DNA of 64,000 nucleotides, taken from positions 99,232 through 163,231 of the forward strand of contig NZ_JAMYWQ010000006.1 of NCBI RefSeq assembly GCF_024160145.1. The letters are read 5' to 3'. The notes beneath the pieces were generated by a model. That model had not been told where the DNA came from, did not search any database, and saw only the letters and a program-made list of their open reading frames with translations. Source of the DNA: Serratia nevei. Lineage in GTDB: Bacteria > Pseudomonadota > Gammaproteobacteria > Enterobacterales > Enterobacteriaceae. Numbering within the stretch: the first letter of the stretch is position 1; each line of letters opens with the position of its first letter. Positions 37,277-49,765 of the stretch are shown piece after piece. Both the position numbers and the translations under genes were made by a program.

Positions 37277-39064
37277 TTAGTTGGCGATAAAGCGTTTTAC
37301 ATCGGTCAGCACCTGTAACAGCAGAGCAAGCTGCGGTTTCTCGTCTTTTATTTCATCGCCGTTCTGATCGTAAACGCGATAGTTGCCGCTGTTGTCCAAC
37401 ATCAGCGTCTGCGTCGGCGTGGTGATCACCAGCTGGTTGTTGTCACCGGTGGCGATCCAGTTGTTGCGGCGCTGGGCGGTGAACAGGTCTTCGCCCTGCG
37501 AATAGTCTTTCGGCGCGGTCTTCACGTGCAGCAGCCGTTGCATCAAGGTGCGCATCACGTCGTTATGGCCGGTCAGCTTGTTGATGGTCTGCGCCGGGGT
37601 GCCCGGCCAGTGGATCACCAATGGCACCTGCAGCTGCGCCTGGTTGAAGCCGGTACCGGCGCCCCATTGGCCTTTGCCGCTGTCGTTGAACTCGACGCCG
37701 TGCTCGGCGGTGATCACCACCACGGTTTTATCCAGCAGGCCGCGCTGTTTCAGGGTATCCAGCACCTGGGCTATCTGGGCGTCCACGTCTTGCGCGCCGG
37801 TACGATAGCGCCGGATAAAGTCGGCCGGCGCCGGGGTTTGGGCACCTTCGGCCGGCTCGGCGCCGCTGAAGTTGATATAGGAGAACCACGGCTCTTTGTC
37901 GCCCTGATCCGTCAGCCAACGCCGCCATTGCTGCGTGGTTTGCGCGTCGCTTTGCGGCGCCGGCGTCGGCGTCGGCAACGAGAAGTCGGTCAACAGGGCC
38001 TGCCGGTACAGGCTGGCGTTGAAGCCGTCGGAGGAGAACAGCCCCAGCTGGTAGCCTTGATCGCCGAGCGCGTTGATCAGCGCCGACGGCTTGCGGCCGG
38101 CGAGCACGCTGTCCAGATAGGTCGGGGAAATGCCGTAGAACAGACCGAACAGCCCGGTATCGGCATGGTTGCCCGAGCTATAGTGATCGCTGAAACGCAC
38201 GTTTTCCTGAGCGAAGCGCGTCAGCGCCGGCATGTCCTGCGCCACGTCTTTGGCACGAATGCCGTCTACCACGATCATCAGCAGGTTATAGCCGCTGCCT
38301 TTATCGCCGTAGCTGAGATCGCTGAGCGGATATTCCACCGCCACCGCTTCCGGATTGCCCTGTTGCACCAGGCGGCGCTCATACTCTTGCTGATCGAGCA
38401 GGCCGTGTTTTTCGAGGAACTTGCGCGCGGTCATCGGGTACGAGAGCGGCAGGTTGGCCCGCTGCATGGTGATCGGGCGATAGAAGTTGGCGTCGGCCCA
38501 GATATAAATCAGGTGCGAAGCGAAGAAGGCGCTGATAAACAGCGCCGCCAGCGGTTTGCCGAAACGGCGGCGGTTCAGGCTGCGCAGCTTCTGCCAGCTC
38601 CAGGTGCCAAACAGCATTTCCACCAGGAAGATCACCGGCACGCAGATAAACATCAGCTGCCAGTCGCGCGAAAGCTCGCTTTGGTCCGGGTTGACCACCA
38701 GATCCCACACCACCGGATTGAGGTGCAGGTGGAAATGGGAGAACACTTCGCTGTCGACCAGCAACAGCGTGAGCCCGGCGGTGGCCAGCGCGGCGGAAAT
38801 AAATCGCAGCAGCCGCTGCGACATCACCACGAAGGTGAGCGGGAAGATCACCAGCAAATAGCCGGCGAACACGATAAAGCTGAAATGCCCCAGCAGGCTG
38901 ACCAGGGCATAGACCCGGCCCAGCAGGGAAGCGGGCCAGTCGGTGACAAACAGGTAGCGGCTGCCCAACCCAAGGGCGAGCAGAATGTTGAATAAGGCGA
39001 ACCAGTGCCCCCAGCTGATCATCTGGGAGACTTTTTCACGATAACGCTGACGGTTTGTCACCAT
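37277..39064 (-). CDS. yejM: LPS-level regulator YejM (PbgA/LapC)
   Basis: A 595-residue inner membrane protein with five N-terminal membrane helices and a large periplasmic sulfatase-like domain (LLMIVVDGIRAKD, FSDHYSSGNHADTGLFGLFYG, VVITAEHGVEFNDSG). In E. coli YejM senses periplasmic LPS and restrains LapB/FtsH degradation of LpxC; the sulfatase fold is reported as catalytically incomplete. Operon with yejL 9 bases upstream; tRNA-Pro follows, as in E. coli. Confidence 0.95.
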   Translation of the reverse strand: MVTNRQRYREKVSQMISWGHWFALFNILLALGLGSRYLFVTDWPASLLGRVYALVSLLGHFSFIVFAGYLLVIFPLTFVVMSQRLLRFISAALATAGLTLLLVDSEVFSHFHLHLNPVVWDLVVNPDQSELSRDWQLMFICVPVIFLVEMLFGTWSWQKLRSLNRRRFGKPLAALFISAFFASHLIYIWADANFYRPITMQRANLPLSYPMTARKFLEKHGLLDQQEYERRLVQQGNPEAVAVEYPLSDLSYGDKGSGYNLLMIVVDGIRAKDVAQDMPALTRFAQENVRFSDHYSSGNHADTGLFGLFYGISPTYLDSVLAGRKPSALINALGDQGYQLGLFSSDGFNASLYRQALLTDFSLPTPTPAPQSDAQTTQQWRRWLTDQGDKEPWFSYINFSGAEPAEGAQTPAPADFIRRYRTGAQDVDAQIAQVLDTLKQRGLLDKTVVVITAEHGVEFNDSGKGQWGAGTGFNQAQLQVPLVIHWPGTPAQTINKLTGHNDVMRTLMQRLLHVKTAPKDYSQGEDLFTAQRRNNWIATGDNNQLVITTPTQTLMLDNSGNYRVYDQNGDEIKDEKPQLALLLQVLTDVKRFIAN

Positions 39065-39073
39065 AAGTCAATA

Positions 39074-39301
39074 TTAATGCGCTTTATCTTCACGGACAGA
39101 AGCCTGCAGGGCTTCCGCGAACGATCTCGCCAGGGTTTTCCGCTGCGCGGGGGCAACGCTGGTGTTGATCAAATTAGTGACCATGTTGCCCAGCACCATC
39201 AGGGAAAGATCGGTGGGGGTATGGTGTTTTTCCAGAACATTGACCAGCTCTGAGAGCAGTTGTTCAACGTGTTCGTCACTGTAACGGGATGATTGTGGCA
39301 T
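39074..39301 (-). CDS. yejL: UPF0352 protein YejL
   Basis: A 75-residue protein of unknown function, near-identical in pattern to E. coli YejL ([37 protein letters not shown]). Starts at ATG 39301 rather than the in-frame Met at 39325, to match the family. Divergent from yejK; upstream of yejM in one operon. Confidence 0.93.
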   Translation of the reverse strand: MPQSSRYSDEHVEQLLSELVNVLEKHHTPTDLSLMVLGNMVTNLINTSVAPAQRKTLARSFAEALQASVREDKAH

Positions 39302-39512
39302 AAAATTGCGCTTAGTAATCTGCAAAGTGCCCTATCTTACCGTATAGGACAGTGATTTTCCGCTCTTTTATCACTTCCTGTCATTTGGGAAATTGTGCGC
39401 CCGCGCTGGGGCGGCCCCTCGCTGCGCCTTTCCGGTTTGCCGCGGTTTTTGGGTATTGCAGGGCGGGGCCTTCAGTGTTTGAATACGCGCCTAAAGAACA
39501 GGAGGATTTACC

Positions 39513-40520
39513 ATGAGTCTGGATATCGACCAGATCGCTCTGCACCAGTTGGTGAAACGCGACGAGCAAACGCTGGACGTGGTGCTGCGCGATTCCCTGC
39601 TTCCTGCCAACGCGGCGGTGGAAGAAATGATGGCGGAGCTGCATCGCGTTTACAGCGCCAAGAGCAAGGCCTTAGGCCTGTTCAACGAAGGCAGCGAACT
39701 GGCGGAAGCGCTGCGCACCTGCCGCAAGGACGATAAAGACTTTCTGGCCTTCAGCCGTGCGGCGACCGGCCGCCTGCGCGATGAACTGGCGAAGTACCCG
39801 TTCGCCGAAGGCGGCGTGGTGCTGTTCGGCCAATACCGCTATCTGGCGGTGGAGTACCTGCTGATCGCGGTACTGAACAGCCGTAACAGCATGCGTGTCA
39901 ACGAAGAGCTGGATATCAACACTACGCACTATCTGGACATCAACAACGCCGATATCGTCGCGCGCATCGATCTGACCGAATGGGAAACCAACCCGGAGTC
40001 CACCCGCTATCTGACCTTCCTGCGCGGGCGCGTGGGCCGCAAGGTCGCCGACTTCTTCATGGATTTCCTGGCGGCGTCCGAAGGGTTGAACACCAAGGCG
40101 CAAAACCGCGGGCTGCTGCAGGCGGTAGACGATTACTGCGCCGATGCGCAGCTGGACAAGAACGAGCGCCAGTCGGTGCGCCAGCAGGTGTACAGCTACT
40201 GCAATGAACAGCTGCAGGCGGGTGAAGAGATTGAACTGCAGGCGCTGTCGCAGGAGCTGTCGCCGGTCGGCGAGAAAGACTTCATGCAGTTCTCCAGCGA
40301 GCAAGGATATGAGCTGGAAGAGAGCTTCCCGGCGGATCGCGGCACGCTGCGCCAGCTGACCAAATTTGCCGGCAGCGGCGGTGGCATCAGCCTGAACTTC
40401 GACGCCATGCTGCTTGGCGAGCGCATTTTCTGGGATGCGGCCACCGACACGCTGACCATCAGAGGCACGCCGCCGAACCTGCGCGATCAGCTGCAGCGCC
40501 GGACCGGCAGCGGCAAGTAG
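39513..40520 (+). CDS. yejK: Nucleoid-associated protein YejK (NdpA)
   Basis: A 335-residue nucleoid-associated protein reported to interact with topoisomerase IV and gyrase. Family blocks include [39 protein letters not shown] and [21 protein letters not shown] follows AGGAGGATTTACC. Ends at a bidirectional terminator shared with rplY. Confidence 0.95.
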   Translation: MSLDIDQIALHQLVKRDEQTLDVVLRDSLLPANAAVEEMMAELHRVYSAKSKALGLFNEGSELAEALRTCRKDDKDFLAFSRAATGRLRDELAKYPFAEGGVVLFGQYRYLAVEYLLIAVLNSRNSMRVNEELDINTTHYLDINNADIVARIDLTEWETNPESTRYLTFLRGRVGRKVADFFMDFLAASEGLNTKAQNRGLLQAVDDYCADAQLDKNERQSVRQQVYSYCNEQLQAGEEIELQALSQELSPVGEKDFMQFSSEQGYELEESFPADRGTLRQLTKFAGSGGGISLNFDAMLLGERIFWDAATDTLTIRGTPPNLRDQLQRRTGSGK

Positions 40521-40541
40521 GCTTGCCGAATCGCAGACAAT

Positions 40542-40569
40542 AAAAAACGCCGCAATTGCGGCGTTTTTT
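40542..40569. terminator. Bidirectional terminator yejK/rplY
   Basis: Perfect 28-base palindrome: six A, CGCCGC, AATT, GCGGCG, six T. It can end transcription in both directions between convergent yejK and rplY. Confidence 0.93.
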
Positions 40570-40604
40570 ACTTCGGCGTCCCGAAAGGTTCGAAAACGTA
40601 GCGA

Positions 40605-40889
40605 TTAAACGCGAACGAAGTCGATGTGAGCCAGTTTTGGCTTGAACGGGTGACGCTGTACAGCCTGAACCTTAACTTTGGTTTCTTTACCGTCGATAAC
40701 CAGAGTTACTGCTTCGCTGTAGAATTCTGGTTTAGCTTCCATGTTCTTCACAGAATCATGGTCCAATTCGATGGAAACTGCAGCTTCTTTGCCACCGTAA
40801 ACGATAGCTGGGAATTTGTTTGCTGCACGCAGGCGGCGGCTCGCACCTTTACCCTGGTCTTTACGTACTTCTACATTGATAGTGAACAT
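40605..40889 (-). CDS. rplY: 50S ribosomal protein L25
   Basis: A 94-residue single-domain L25 that binds 5S rRNA (start [25 protein letters not shown]; end [11 protein letters not shown]). Monocistronic, with a short 5' region in the 162-base gap to radD. Confidence 0.97.
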   Translation of the reverse strand: MFTINVEVRKDQGKGASRRLRAANKFPAIVYGGKEAAVSIELDHDSVKNMEAKPEFYSEAVTLVIDGKETKVKVQAVQRHPFKPKLAHIDFVRV

Positions 40890-41051
40890 TGTTTTTTCTC
40901 TTAAAAGAAAATTTACCCTGCTACAGGCGACCCAAGTAGCAAGTTCGGAAACCCGCTTTAACGCTGGGCAGGCCCAGGTAAAGCGCGCGGCATTTTAACG
41001 GAAAGCCGCCCACAGGGCAACGAAAACCTGCCCAGATTGGGGACAGTTCGC

Positions 41052-42809
41052 TCAGGCCAATTGATTGGCGCGGCGGAAACGGCCTTGATAATCGAACACT
41101 TTCTCGCGCACCTGCCAAAACTGCCCGCGTTTGCGCGCCACCACAAAATCCGGATGGCGCAGCGCCTGCTGTTGCGCCAGCACGTCGGCGGCGCTGTGCC
41201 AGGCGAACGGCACGCCCGGCGCGCGCTGATGCGGGCGCAGGAACAGCATCTCGAAGGCTTTGCGCTGCGCCGGCGTCTGCAGGCGGAAACGCTCGCTGGT
41301 GCTGGTGCCGTCCTCGTCGTAATAGGTGGCCTTCAGCCATTCACCCTTGTCGTCGCGGCCGCTCTGCAGCTCCATGCCGCCGCAGCGCAGCACCAGCGCA
41401 TCTTTCAGCTTCAGCGCCGCCTTCAGCATGTCGTCGGGATCGACCAGCACTTCCTGGCACTGATGGCAGCGGCGCGCGGCGATGTCGTTCTCCGCGCCGC
41501 AGTGCGGGCAGCTCTTGAACCGGAAGCGGTAATCACACTGTTCGCGATGGCCATCGTCGTCCTCCAGCCAGCCCTGACAGCGGCGGCCGTAGTGCTCGAT
41601 GATGTCGCCGTTTTCGGTGCATTTGCCCCAGAACAGGTTGGCGAAGCCGCAGGCCGGGCAGAACACCTGCACCGGTTGGCTGTCGCCGTGCGGCTTGCTG
41701 ACGCCGACCTCCGGCGTAAACAGGTCGTGTGGGTTGCCGGCGTAGTCGAGGATCAGACAATCCTCCTTGCCGGGCGCCAACCGCAGCCCACGGCCGACGA
41801 TCTGCTGATACAGGCTGACGGACTCGGTCGGGCGCAGGATAGCGATCAGATCGACGTGCGGCGCGTCGAAGCCGGTGGTCAATACCGCGACGTTGACCAG
41901 ATAGCGCAACTGCTGCTGTTTGAACGCGTCGATCAGCGCATCGCGCTCGGCGGGCGGCGTTTCGGCGCTGACCAGCGCGGCCTCGCCGTTCGGCAGCAGG
42001 CCGTGGATCTCGCGGGCGTGCTCGACGGTAGCGGCGAAGATCATCACCCCCTTGCGGTCTTCGGCGTACTCCACGATCTGGCTGATGATGTGCGGCGTGA
42101 CGCGGTTTTGCCGCTTCAGCTCGCGGTTCAGATCCGCTTCGCTGAACAGGCCGTTGCTTCTGGCTTCCAGCCGGCTGAAGTCATATTGCACGATCGGCAT
42201 GTCCAGCCGCTCCGGCGGCACCAGGAAGCCGTGTTTAATCATGTAGCGCAGCGGCAGCTCGTAGATGCAGTCGCGAAACAGGCTGGCGCCGTCGCCGCGG
42301 GTGAAACCGTGGTAGTGATACTGGTAAATCCAGCCCTTGCCCAGCCGATAGGGGGTGGCGGTCAGCCCCAGCAACCGTAGCTGCGGGTTGGTTTTTTGCA
42401 AATGTTGGATGATTTGCTGGTACTGGCTGTCGTCGTCGTCGCTGATGCGGTGGCATTCATCGACGATCAGCAGCGAAAAGGCGCCGTCGAACAGCGGCAG
42501 GTTGCGCGCCACCGATTGCACGCTGCCGAACACCACCTTACCGGCGCTCTCTTTCTGCTGCAGGCCGGCGGCGAAGATGTCCGCCTCCAGACCGTAGGCG
42601 CAGTATTTGGCGTGGTTTTGCGCCACCAGTTCCTTGACGTGCGCCAACACCAGCACCCGCCCGCGGGCGCGCTTCGCCAGCTCGGCGATCACCAGGCTTT
42701 TGCCGGCGCCGGTCGGCAGCACGATCAGCGCCGGCTCGGGATGCCGCCGGAAATGATTGATGGTGGCTTCGACCGCTTCCAGTTGGTAGGGGCGTAGGGT
42801 AAAGGCCAT
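41052..42809 (-). CDS. radD: SF2 ATPase RadD (YejH), DNA repair
   Basis: A 585-residue superfamily 2 helicase-like ATPase, a RecA/SSB-linked repair factor in E. coli. Motifs: Walker A LPTGAGKS (31-38), DECH (117-120), TATPYR (150-155), and motif [17 protein letters not shown]-terminal zinc-finger region contains several CxxC pairs (CPACG, CPHCG, CHQC). Divergent from rsuA. Confidence 0.95.
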   Translation of the reverse strand: MAFTLRPYQLEAVEATINHFRRHPEPALIVLPTGAGKSLVIAELAKRARGRVLVLAHVKELVAQNHAKYCAYGLEADIFAAGLQQKESAGKVVFGSVQSVARNLPLFDGAFSLLIVDECHRISDDDDSQYQQIIQHLQKTNPQLRLLGLTATPYRLGKGWIYQYHYHGFTRGDGASLFRDCIYELPLRYMIKHGFLVPPERLDMPIVQYDFSRLEARSNGLFSEADLNRELKRQNRVTPHIISQIVEYAEDRKGVMIFAATVEHAREIHGLLPNGEAALVSAETPPAERDALIDAFKQQQLRYLVNVAVLTTGFDAPHVDLIAILRPTESVSLYQQIVGRGLRLAPGKEDCLILDYAGNPHDLFTPEVGVSKPHGDSQPVQVFCPACGFANLFWGKCTENGDIIEHYGRRCQGWLEDDDGHREQCDYRFRFKSCPHCGAENDIAARRCHQCQEVLVDPDDMLKAALKLKDALVLRCGGMELQSGRDDKGEWLKATYYDEDGTSTSERFRLQTPAQRKAFEMLFLRPHQRAPGVPFAWHSAADVLAQQQALRHPDFVVARKRGQFWQVREKVFDYQGRFRRANQLA

Positions 42810-43127
42810 AAATGAACGCCGTGGGTTGGGATGGGCCGCCGGGAAGCGGTTTTGTCACCGCTGTTTCCACAGAAACCGTGACATTCTACTCCCCGGACAG
42901 CCGAAAAATTTCTGTTATTATGCCTTCTGAGCGCGCGCGGTGCGAGGAGCGTGAAAATTACCCCTGTCGGGCAACGCGTTGTACCGCTATACTCGTGTGA
43001 CAGCAATCGCTGTTCCCCCACGCGATTTCCCCCCTGAACCTGCTATTTGCACCTGGTGCAACGGCGGGCGTCATATTTTGGCAATACGATCAATGCGATC
43101 ATAACAACGACAGGCAAAGCAGATCCC
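42810..43127. other. Intergenic region radD/rsuA
   Basis: 318 bases between divergent genes. It contains a perfect 7-bp-arm palindrome TTGCACC-T-GGTGCAA (43047-43061) about 66 bases before rsuA, a possible operator. No small gene or RNA was found. Confidence 0.55.
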
Positions 43128-43841
43128 ATGCGATTGGACAAGTTTTTATCTCAGCAGTTAGGCATCAGCCGCGCGCTGGTCGCGCGTGAACTTCGGGCTA
43201 AACGCGTCACCGTGGACGGTGAGGTAGTGAAGAGCGGGGCAATCAAACTGACCCCGGAGCAAGAAGTGGCGTTCGACGGCAATCCGCTGCAGCAGCAGAA
43301 CGGCCCGCGCTATTTCATGCTCAACAAACCGCAGGGCTACGTCTGCTCCACCGACGATCCCGATCATCCGACGGTGCTGTATTTTCTCGATGAGCCGGTC
43401 GCCTACAAGCTGCACGCCGCCGGGCGGCTGGATATCGACACCACCGGGCTGGTGTTGATGACCGACGACGGCCAGTGGTCGCACCGCGTCACGTCGCCGC
43501 GCCACCACTGCGAGAAAACCTATCTGGTGACGTTGGAGCACCCGTTGGCGGAAGACACCGCGCAGCGTTTCGCCGCAGGGGTGCAACTGCACAACGAGAA
43601 AGACCTGACTCGGCCGGCGACGCTGGAGCAGGTTGACGAGCACGTGGTGCGCCTGACCCTCAGCGAAGGGCGCTACCACCAGGTGAAGCGGATGTTCGCG
43701 GCCGTCGGCAACCGGGTGATCGAGTTGCACCGCGAGCGCATCGGCGCCATCGTGCTGGATGACGATCTGGCGCCGGGCGAATACCGCCCGCTGACCGAAG
43801 AAGAGATCGCCAGCGTGGGTGCGCCGCACCTGCAGGACTGA
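43128..43841 (+). CDS. rsuA: 16S rRNA pseudouridine-516 synthase RsuA
   Basis: A 237-residue enzyme making pseudouridine 516 in 16S rRNA. N-terminal S4 domain ([18 protein letters not shown]), then catalytic [10 protein letters not shown] with Asp102, and the C-terminal [17 protein letters not shown] motif. ATG at 43128 is taken to match the S4 domain; the ribosome site is weak. Followed by bcr, as in E. coli. Confidence 0.95.
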   Translation: MRLDKFLSQQLGISRALVARELRAKRVTVDGEVVKSGAIKLTPEQEVAFDGNPLQQQNGPRYFMLNKPQGYVCSTDDPDHPTVLYFLDEPVAYKLHAAGRLDIDTTGLVLMTDDGQWSHRVTSPRHHCEKTYLVTLEHPLAEDTAQRFAAGVQLHNEKDLTRPATLEQVDEHVVRLTLSEGRYHQVKRMFAAVGNRVIELHRERIGAIVLDDDLAPGEYRPLTEEEIASVGAPHLQD

Positions 43842-43882
43842 TAACCGATCATTGATTGCGGCCGTTTAAGGAGTCGTGGAAC

Positions 43883-45079
43883 GTGCAACAGAACCGAACC
43901 TCTCATCTCGGTTTGATTTTCATTCTGGGCCTGCTGTCCATGCTGATGCCGCTGGCCATCGACATGTATCTGCCGAGTATGCCGGTGATCGCCGCTCAGT
44001 TCGGCGTCGAGTCCGGCAGCGTGCAGATGACGCTCAGCGCCTATATGCTCGGCTTTGCCTTCGGGCAGCTGTTCTATGGGCCGATGTCGGACAGTATCGG
44101 CCGCAAGCCGGTGATCCTGTGGGGAACGCTGATCTTCGCCATCGCCGGCTGCGCCTGCGCCATGGCGCAGTCGATCGATCAGCTGATCGGGCTGCGCTTC
44201 TTGCACGGCCTGGCGGCCGCCGCCGCCAGCGTGGTAATCAACGCCCTGATGCGCGATATGTTCACCAAGGACGAGTTCTCGCGCATGATGTCGTTCGTCA
44301 TTCTGGTGATGACCATCGCGCCGCTGCTGGCGCCGATAATCGGTGGTGCGCTGTTGCTGTGGTTCAGCTGGCACGCCATCTTCTGGACCATGGGCGCCGC
44401 GGCGCTGATCGGTTCACTGCTGGTGGCCCTGTTCATCAAGGAGACGCTGCCGAAAGAGCGGCGACAGCGGTTCCACCTGCGCACCACGCTGGGCAACTTC
44501 GGTTCGCTGTTCCGCCACAAGCGGGTGCTGAGCTACATGCTGGCCAGCGCCTTCTCGTTCGCCGGCATGTTCTCGTTCCTCAGCGCCGGGCCGTTCGTCT
44601 ACATCGAATTGAACCACGTTTCGCCGCAGTACTTCGGCTACTACTTTGCGCTGAACATCGTCTTCCTGTTCCTGACGACGTTGCTCAACAGCCGCAACGT
44701 GCGGCGGGTCGGCGCGGTCAAGATGTTCAAGCTGGGGTTGCTGGTGCAGCTGGGGATGGGGCTGTGGCTGCTGACGGTGAGCGCCGTCGGGCTGGGCTTC
44801 TGGGCGCTGGTGCTCGGCGTTGCGGTTTATCTCGGCTGCATCGCGATGATCTCCTCCAACGCCATGGCGGTGATCCTGGATGATTTCCCGCATATGGCGG
44901 GCACCGCTTCCTCTCTGGCCGGCACGCTGCGTTTCAGCATCGGCGCGCTGGTGGGGGCGGTGCTGTCGATGGCGCCGGGCAAAAGCGCCTGGCCCATGGT
45001 CACCTCGATGGCGCTGTGCAGCATCGTGGCGGTGCTGTTCTATCTGTACGCCAGCCGGCCGCGCGATCGCGCGGCCTGA
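43883..45079 (+). CDS. bcr: Bcr/CflA-family drug efflux transporter
   Basis: A 398-residue 12-helix MFS antiporter of the bicyclomycin-resistance family. Motifs: [20 protein letters not shown] in helix 1, [17 protein letters not shown] (motif A) and [22 protein letters not shown]. coli Bcr exports bicyclomycin, sulfonamide and Cys. The start is GTG at 43883, 9 bases after AAGGAG; the upstream TTG frame start would overlap that site. A hairpin GATGCGGGGC/GCCCCGCATC (45089-45113) follows. Confidence 0.92.
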   Translation: MQQNRTSHLGLIFILGLLSMLMPLAIDMYLPSMPVIAAQFGVESGSVQMTLSAYMLGFAFGQLFYGPMSDSIGRKPVILWGTLIFAIAGCACAMAQSIDQLIGLRFLHGLAAAAASVVINALMRDMFTKDEFSRMMSFVILVMTIAPLLAPIIGGALLLWFSWHAIFWTMGAAALIGSLLVALFIKETLPKERRQRFHLRTTLGNFGSLFRHKRVLSYMLASAFSFAGMFSFLSAGPFVYIELNHVSPQYFGYYFALNIVFLFLTTLLNSRNVRRVGAVKMFKLGLLVQLGMGLWLLTVSAVGLGFWALVLGVAVYLGCIAMISSNAMAVILDDFPHMAGTASSLAGTLRFSIGALVGAVLSMAPGKSAWPMVTSMALCSIVAVLFYLYASRPRDRAA

Positions 45080-45674
45080 TGTTCTCCCGATGCGGGGCGT
45101 ATTGCCCCGCATCGTCACGGTGTTACCGCCCTGCCATTTCACGGTGCAACCGGCAATGGAAAATTTGTTGCTAAATATACGCGTGCTAATCAATAGGGCG
45201 TTTTCCCGCCTGTGTGCTTTTTGTTAAAAAATCCCGCCGCCGCGCCGCCCGATATCCCTCGGTAAGCGCGGCGTTCTGCCGGCTGGCCGGCGCGGGGAGT
45301 TTGCCTTAGGGTTGATGTAAATCAAGGTATTAACGGGGGAGGAGGCGCTAACGTGGCGGGTGAAATGTTTCTTCAATGTAAAAATATGGCGACGAAAAAG
45401 TAGTCGCATTGCAAGAAAAAAGAGTTGAGATCGCTGCGGGAAAGGGTTACATATAACGCAAAAATGCGAGCTGAGTCGCAAAATGCCGTGAAATAACACC
45501 GCACGGCACGCCAAAAAATGGCACGGCATCGGCAAGCACGGGGTCTGGTTAATGGCTTGCGGCAAAATTTACATTTAAATAACATTTGTGCGCGGCAGAG
45601 TCGGGAGTCAACGGCTATAACTTAGTAACCCTGTCAGGTAAAAGTGTTTCACCTTTTCAAACTAGGGATTTCAT
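45080..45674. other. 595-bp intergenic region bcr/yejG
   Basis: The longest gene-free stretch in the core part of the window. It holds the bcr 3' hairpin, a GC-rich inverted-repeat zone (45230-45300), a perfect FNR box at 45312-45325 and then about 350 bases before yejG with AT-rich runs near 45560-45590. No clear small RNA terminator or coding frame was found on either strand. Confidence 0.55.
45312..45325. promoter_or_regulatory. FNR box
   Basis: TTGATGTAAATCAA is a perfect match to the FNR consensus TTGAT-N4-ATCAA. Class II spacing (site centred at -41.5) would place a start near 45360 on the plus strand, where TAACGT at 45349-45354 is a weak -10. The only downstream plus-strand gene is yejG. 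Confidence 0.7.
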
Positions 45675-46019
45675 GTGGAGAGTATCCAACTTTCGGTAGT
45701 GCATCGCTTGCCGCAAAGTTATCGTTGGCTATCCGGTTTCACCGGCGTGAAGGTAGAACCGATTCCGTTTAACGGAATAGCCGAAGATAACAACCTGATC
45801 GGGCTGAAGTTACTCAGCCATGAAGGGGCCGAGGCCTGGCAGGTGATGCAACAGCTCAATCTGTCGCTGCAGGAGATTCAGGTCGATTGCGCGATCGTCG
45901 AATGGGAAGGGGAACCTTGCCTGTTCGTGCAGCGCAGCGACGAGAGCGCGACCATGTGCCGCCTGAAAAACGTCGGCGCCGCGATCGCCGAACCGCTCAG
46001 CGCACAATACCCCTTCTGA
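45675..46019 (+). CDS. yejG: YejG family protein
   Basis: A 114-residue protein of unknown function matching E. coli YejG ([50 protein letters not shown]). Start is GTG at 45675 after AGGGATTTCAT; an ATG at 45673 is out of frame. It converges on yejF with an 8-base gap. Confidence 0.92.
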   Translation: MESIQLSVVHRLPQSYRWLSGFTGVKVEPIPFNGIAEDNNLIGLKLLSHEGAEAWQVMQQLNLSLQEIQVDCAIVEWEGEPCLFVQRSDESATMCRLKNVGAAIAEPLSAQYPF

Positions 46020-46027
46020 ATTCGCCG

Positions 46028-47638
<1,611 letters not shown>

Positions 47639-47639
47639 A

Positions 47640-48665
47640 TCAATGCGCCTTGCTGGGGTCAAAGGCGTCGCGCACCGCTTCGCCGATAAAGATTAATAAC
47701 GACAGCAGCACCGCCAAGACCAGGAAGGCGGTGATGCCGAGCCACGGCGCCTGCAGATTGTTTTTGCCTTGCAGCAGCAGTTCGCCGAGCGACGGCGAGC
47801 CTATCGGCAGGCCGAAACCGAGGAAATCGAGCGACGTCAGGGTGGTGATCGAGCCGCAGAGGATAAACGGCAGGAAGGTCAGCGTCGCCACCATGGCGTT
47901 GGGCAGCATATGGCGGGACATGATGGCGCGATCCGGCACGCCCATGGCGCGCGCGGCGCGAATGTAGTCAAAATTGCGGGTGCGCAGAAACTCGGCGCGC
48001 ACCACGCCCACCAGGCTCATCCAGCCGAACAGGATGGTGATGCCGAGCAGCCACCAGAAATTGGGCTGGACGATGCTCGACAGCAGAATGATCAGAAACA
48101 GCGTCGGCATGCCCGACCACACTTCGATAAAGCGCTGCCCCCACAGATCGAAACGCCCGCCGTAATACCCCTGGGTCGCGCCGACGCACACGCCGATCAG
48201 GCTGGAAAACAGCGTCAACGCCAGGCCGAACAGCATCGAAATGCGAAAACCGTACAGCACACGAGCGAGCACGTCGCCGCCGTTGCTGTCGGTGCCCAGC
48301 AGGTTGTGACGCGAAGGCGGCGAGGGGAAGGGCACCTCGGTGGCGAAATTGATGGTGTCGTAGCTGAAGCGGATCGGTGCCCAGATCGCCCAGCCGTGCC
48401 GTTCAATCTGCCGCTGCACGAACGGATCCTGATAGTCGGCTTCGGTGTTCAGCTCGCCGCCGAAGGCGGTTTCGCTGTAGCTAATCATAAACGGCAGGTA
48501 CAGCCGGCCTTCATAGCGCACCATTAGCGGTTTGTCGTTGGCGATCAGATCGGCGGCCAGGCTCAGGGTGAACAGCACCAAAAAGATCCACAACGACCAG
48601 TAGCCGCGGCGGTTGCGGCGAAAACGCGCCCAGCGCGCCTGGTTGATCGGGCTAAGGCGGCTCAT
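47640..48665 (-). CDS. yejE: Peptide importer permease YejE
   Basis: A 341-residue inner membrane permease (OppC type). Visible: N-terminal membrane helix ([20 protein letters not shown]), [22 protein letters not shown] before the core domain, and the EAA loop ([21 protein letters not shown]). Overlaps the yejB stop by 4 bases (ATGA), so translation is coupled. Confidence 0.95.
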   Translation of the reverse strand: MSRLSPINQARWARFRRNRRGYWSLWIFLVLFTLSLAADLIANDKPLMVRYEGRLYLPFMISYSETAFGGELNTEADYQDPFVQRQIERHGWAIWAPIRFSYDTINFATEVPFPSPPSRHNLLGTDSNGGDVLARVLYGFRISMLFGLALTLFSSLIGVCVGATQGYYGGRFDLWGQRFIEVWSGMPTLFLIILLSSIVQPNFWWLLGITILFGWMSLVGVVRAEFLRTRNFDYIRAARAMGVPDRAIMSRHMLPNAMVATLTFLPFILCGSITTLTSLDFLGFGLPIGSPSLGELLLQGKNNLQAPWLGITAFLVLAVLLSLLIFIGEAVRDAFDPSKAH

Positions 48666-49756
48666 TGGCGGGCCTCGAAGTCAATGCGCGGATCGACCAG
48701 GGTGTAGGTGATATCGCTGAGGATATTCAACAGCAGGCCGATCAGGGTGAAGATATACAGCGTGCCGAACATCACCGGGTAGTCGCGCTGCAGCGTGGCG
48801 TCGTAGCCCAGCAGCCCCAGGCCGTTGAGCGAGAACATCACCTCAATCAGCAGCGAGCCGGTGAAGAACATGCTGATAAAGGTGGCCGGAAAACCGGCGA
48901 TCACCAGCAGCATGGCGTTGCGGAACACGTGGCGATAGAGGATCTTTTTTTCGTCCAGCCCCTTGGCGCGGGCGGTGGTGACGTACTGCTTGCGGATCTC
49001 GTCGAGGAACGAGTTCTTGGTCAGCATGGTCAGGGTGGCGAAGCCGCCGATCACCGTCGCCAGCACCGGCAGGGTGATGTGCCACAGGTAGTCGGCGATC
49101 TTCGCCGGCCACGAGAGGGTGTCGAAGTTGCTGGACACCAGGCCGCGCAGCGGGAACCAGTCGAGGTAGCTGCCGCCGGCGAACAGTACGATCATCAGGA
49201 TGGCGAACAGGAAAGCCGGAATGGCGTAGCCGATGATGATCAGCGTGCTGCTCCAGGTATCGAACGCGCTGCCGTTGTGGACGGCCTTGCGGATGCCGAG
49301 CGGGATCGACACCAGGTAGATGATCAGCGTGCTCCAAAGGCCCAGCGTGATGGAGACCGGCAGACTCTGGCCAATCAGCTGCATCACCGAAGCGCCGCGA
49401 AACAGGCTGTCGCCGAAGTCGAAGCGCATATAGTTCCACAGCATGGTGAAGTAGCGCTCGTGCAGCGGTTTGTCGAAGCCGTAACGTTGGGTGATCTCGG
49501 CGATCACCTCCGGATCCAGGCCGCGCGAACCGCGGTACTGCCCTTCGGTGGCGGCGGGAACGCCGGCGCGAACATGGCCCAGGCCTTCGCCCACGCCGCC
49601 GCTGCCAAAACCGCTGCCGTGCCCCAGCTCAATGGCGGCGATGGCCTGATCGACCGGGCCGCCGGGCGCAATTTGCACGATAAAAAAGTTGATGGTGATG
49701 ATCGCCCACAGCGTGGGGATCACCAGTAACAGTCTGCGTATCAGATAGGCCGCCAT
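48662..49756 (-). CDS. yejB: Peptide importer permease YejB
   Basis: A 364-residue OppB-type permease. N-terminus [20 protein letters not shown], a glycine-rich periplasmic stretch ([16 protein letters not shown]), and EAA-loop residues [22 protein letters not shown]. Lies 9 bases after yejA and overlaps yejE. Confidence 0.95.
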   Translation of the reverse strand: MAAYLIRRLLLVIPTLWAIITINFFIVQIAPGGPVDQAIAAIELGHGSGFGSGGVGEGLGHVRAGVPAATEGQYRGSRGLDPEVIAEITQRYGFDKPLHERYFTMLWNYMRFDFGDSLFRGASVMQLIGQSLPVSITLGLWSTLIIYLVSIPLGIRKAVHNGSAFDTWSSTLIIIGYAIPAFLFAILMIVLFAGGSYLDWFPLRGLVSSNFDTLSWPAKIADYLWHITLPVLATVIGGFATLTMLTKNSFLDEIRKQYVTTARAKGLDEKKILYRHVFRNAMLLVIAGFPATFISMFFTGSLLIEVMFSLNGLGLLGYDATLQRDYPVMFGTLYIFTLIGLLLNILSDITYTLVDPRIDFEARQ

Positions 49757-49765
49757 TCCGACTCC

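Noticed and set aside
45200..45400. FnrS small RNA at the FNR site
   Set aside because: The sequence after the FNR box does not resemble remembered FnrS, and no T-run terminator follows at a suitable distance.
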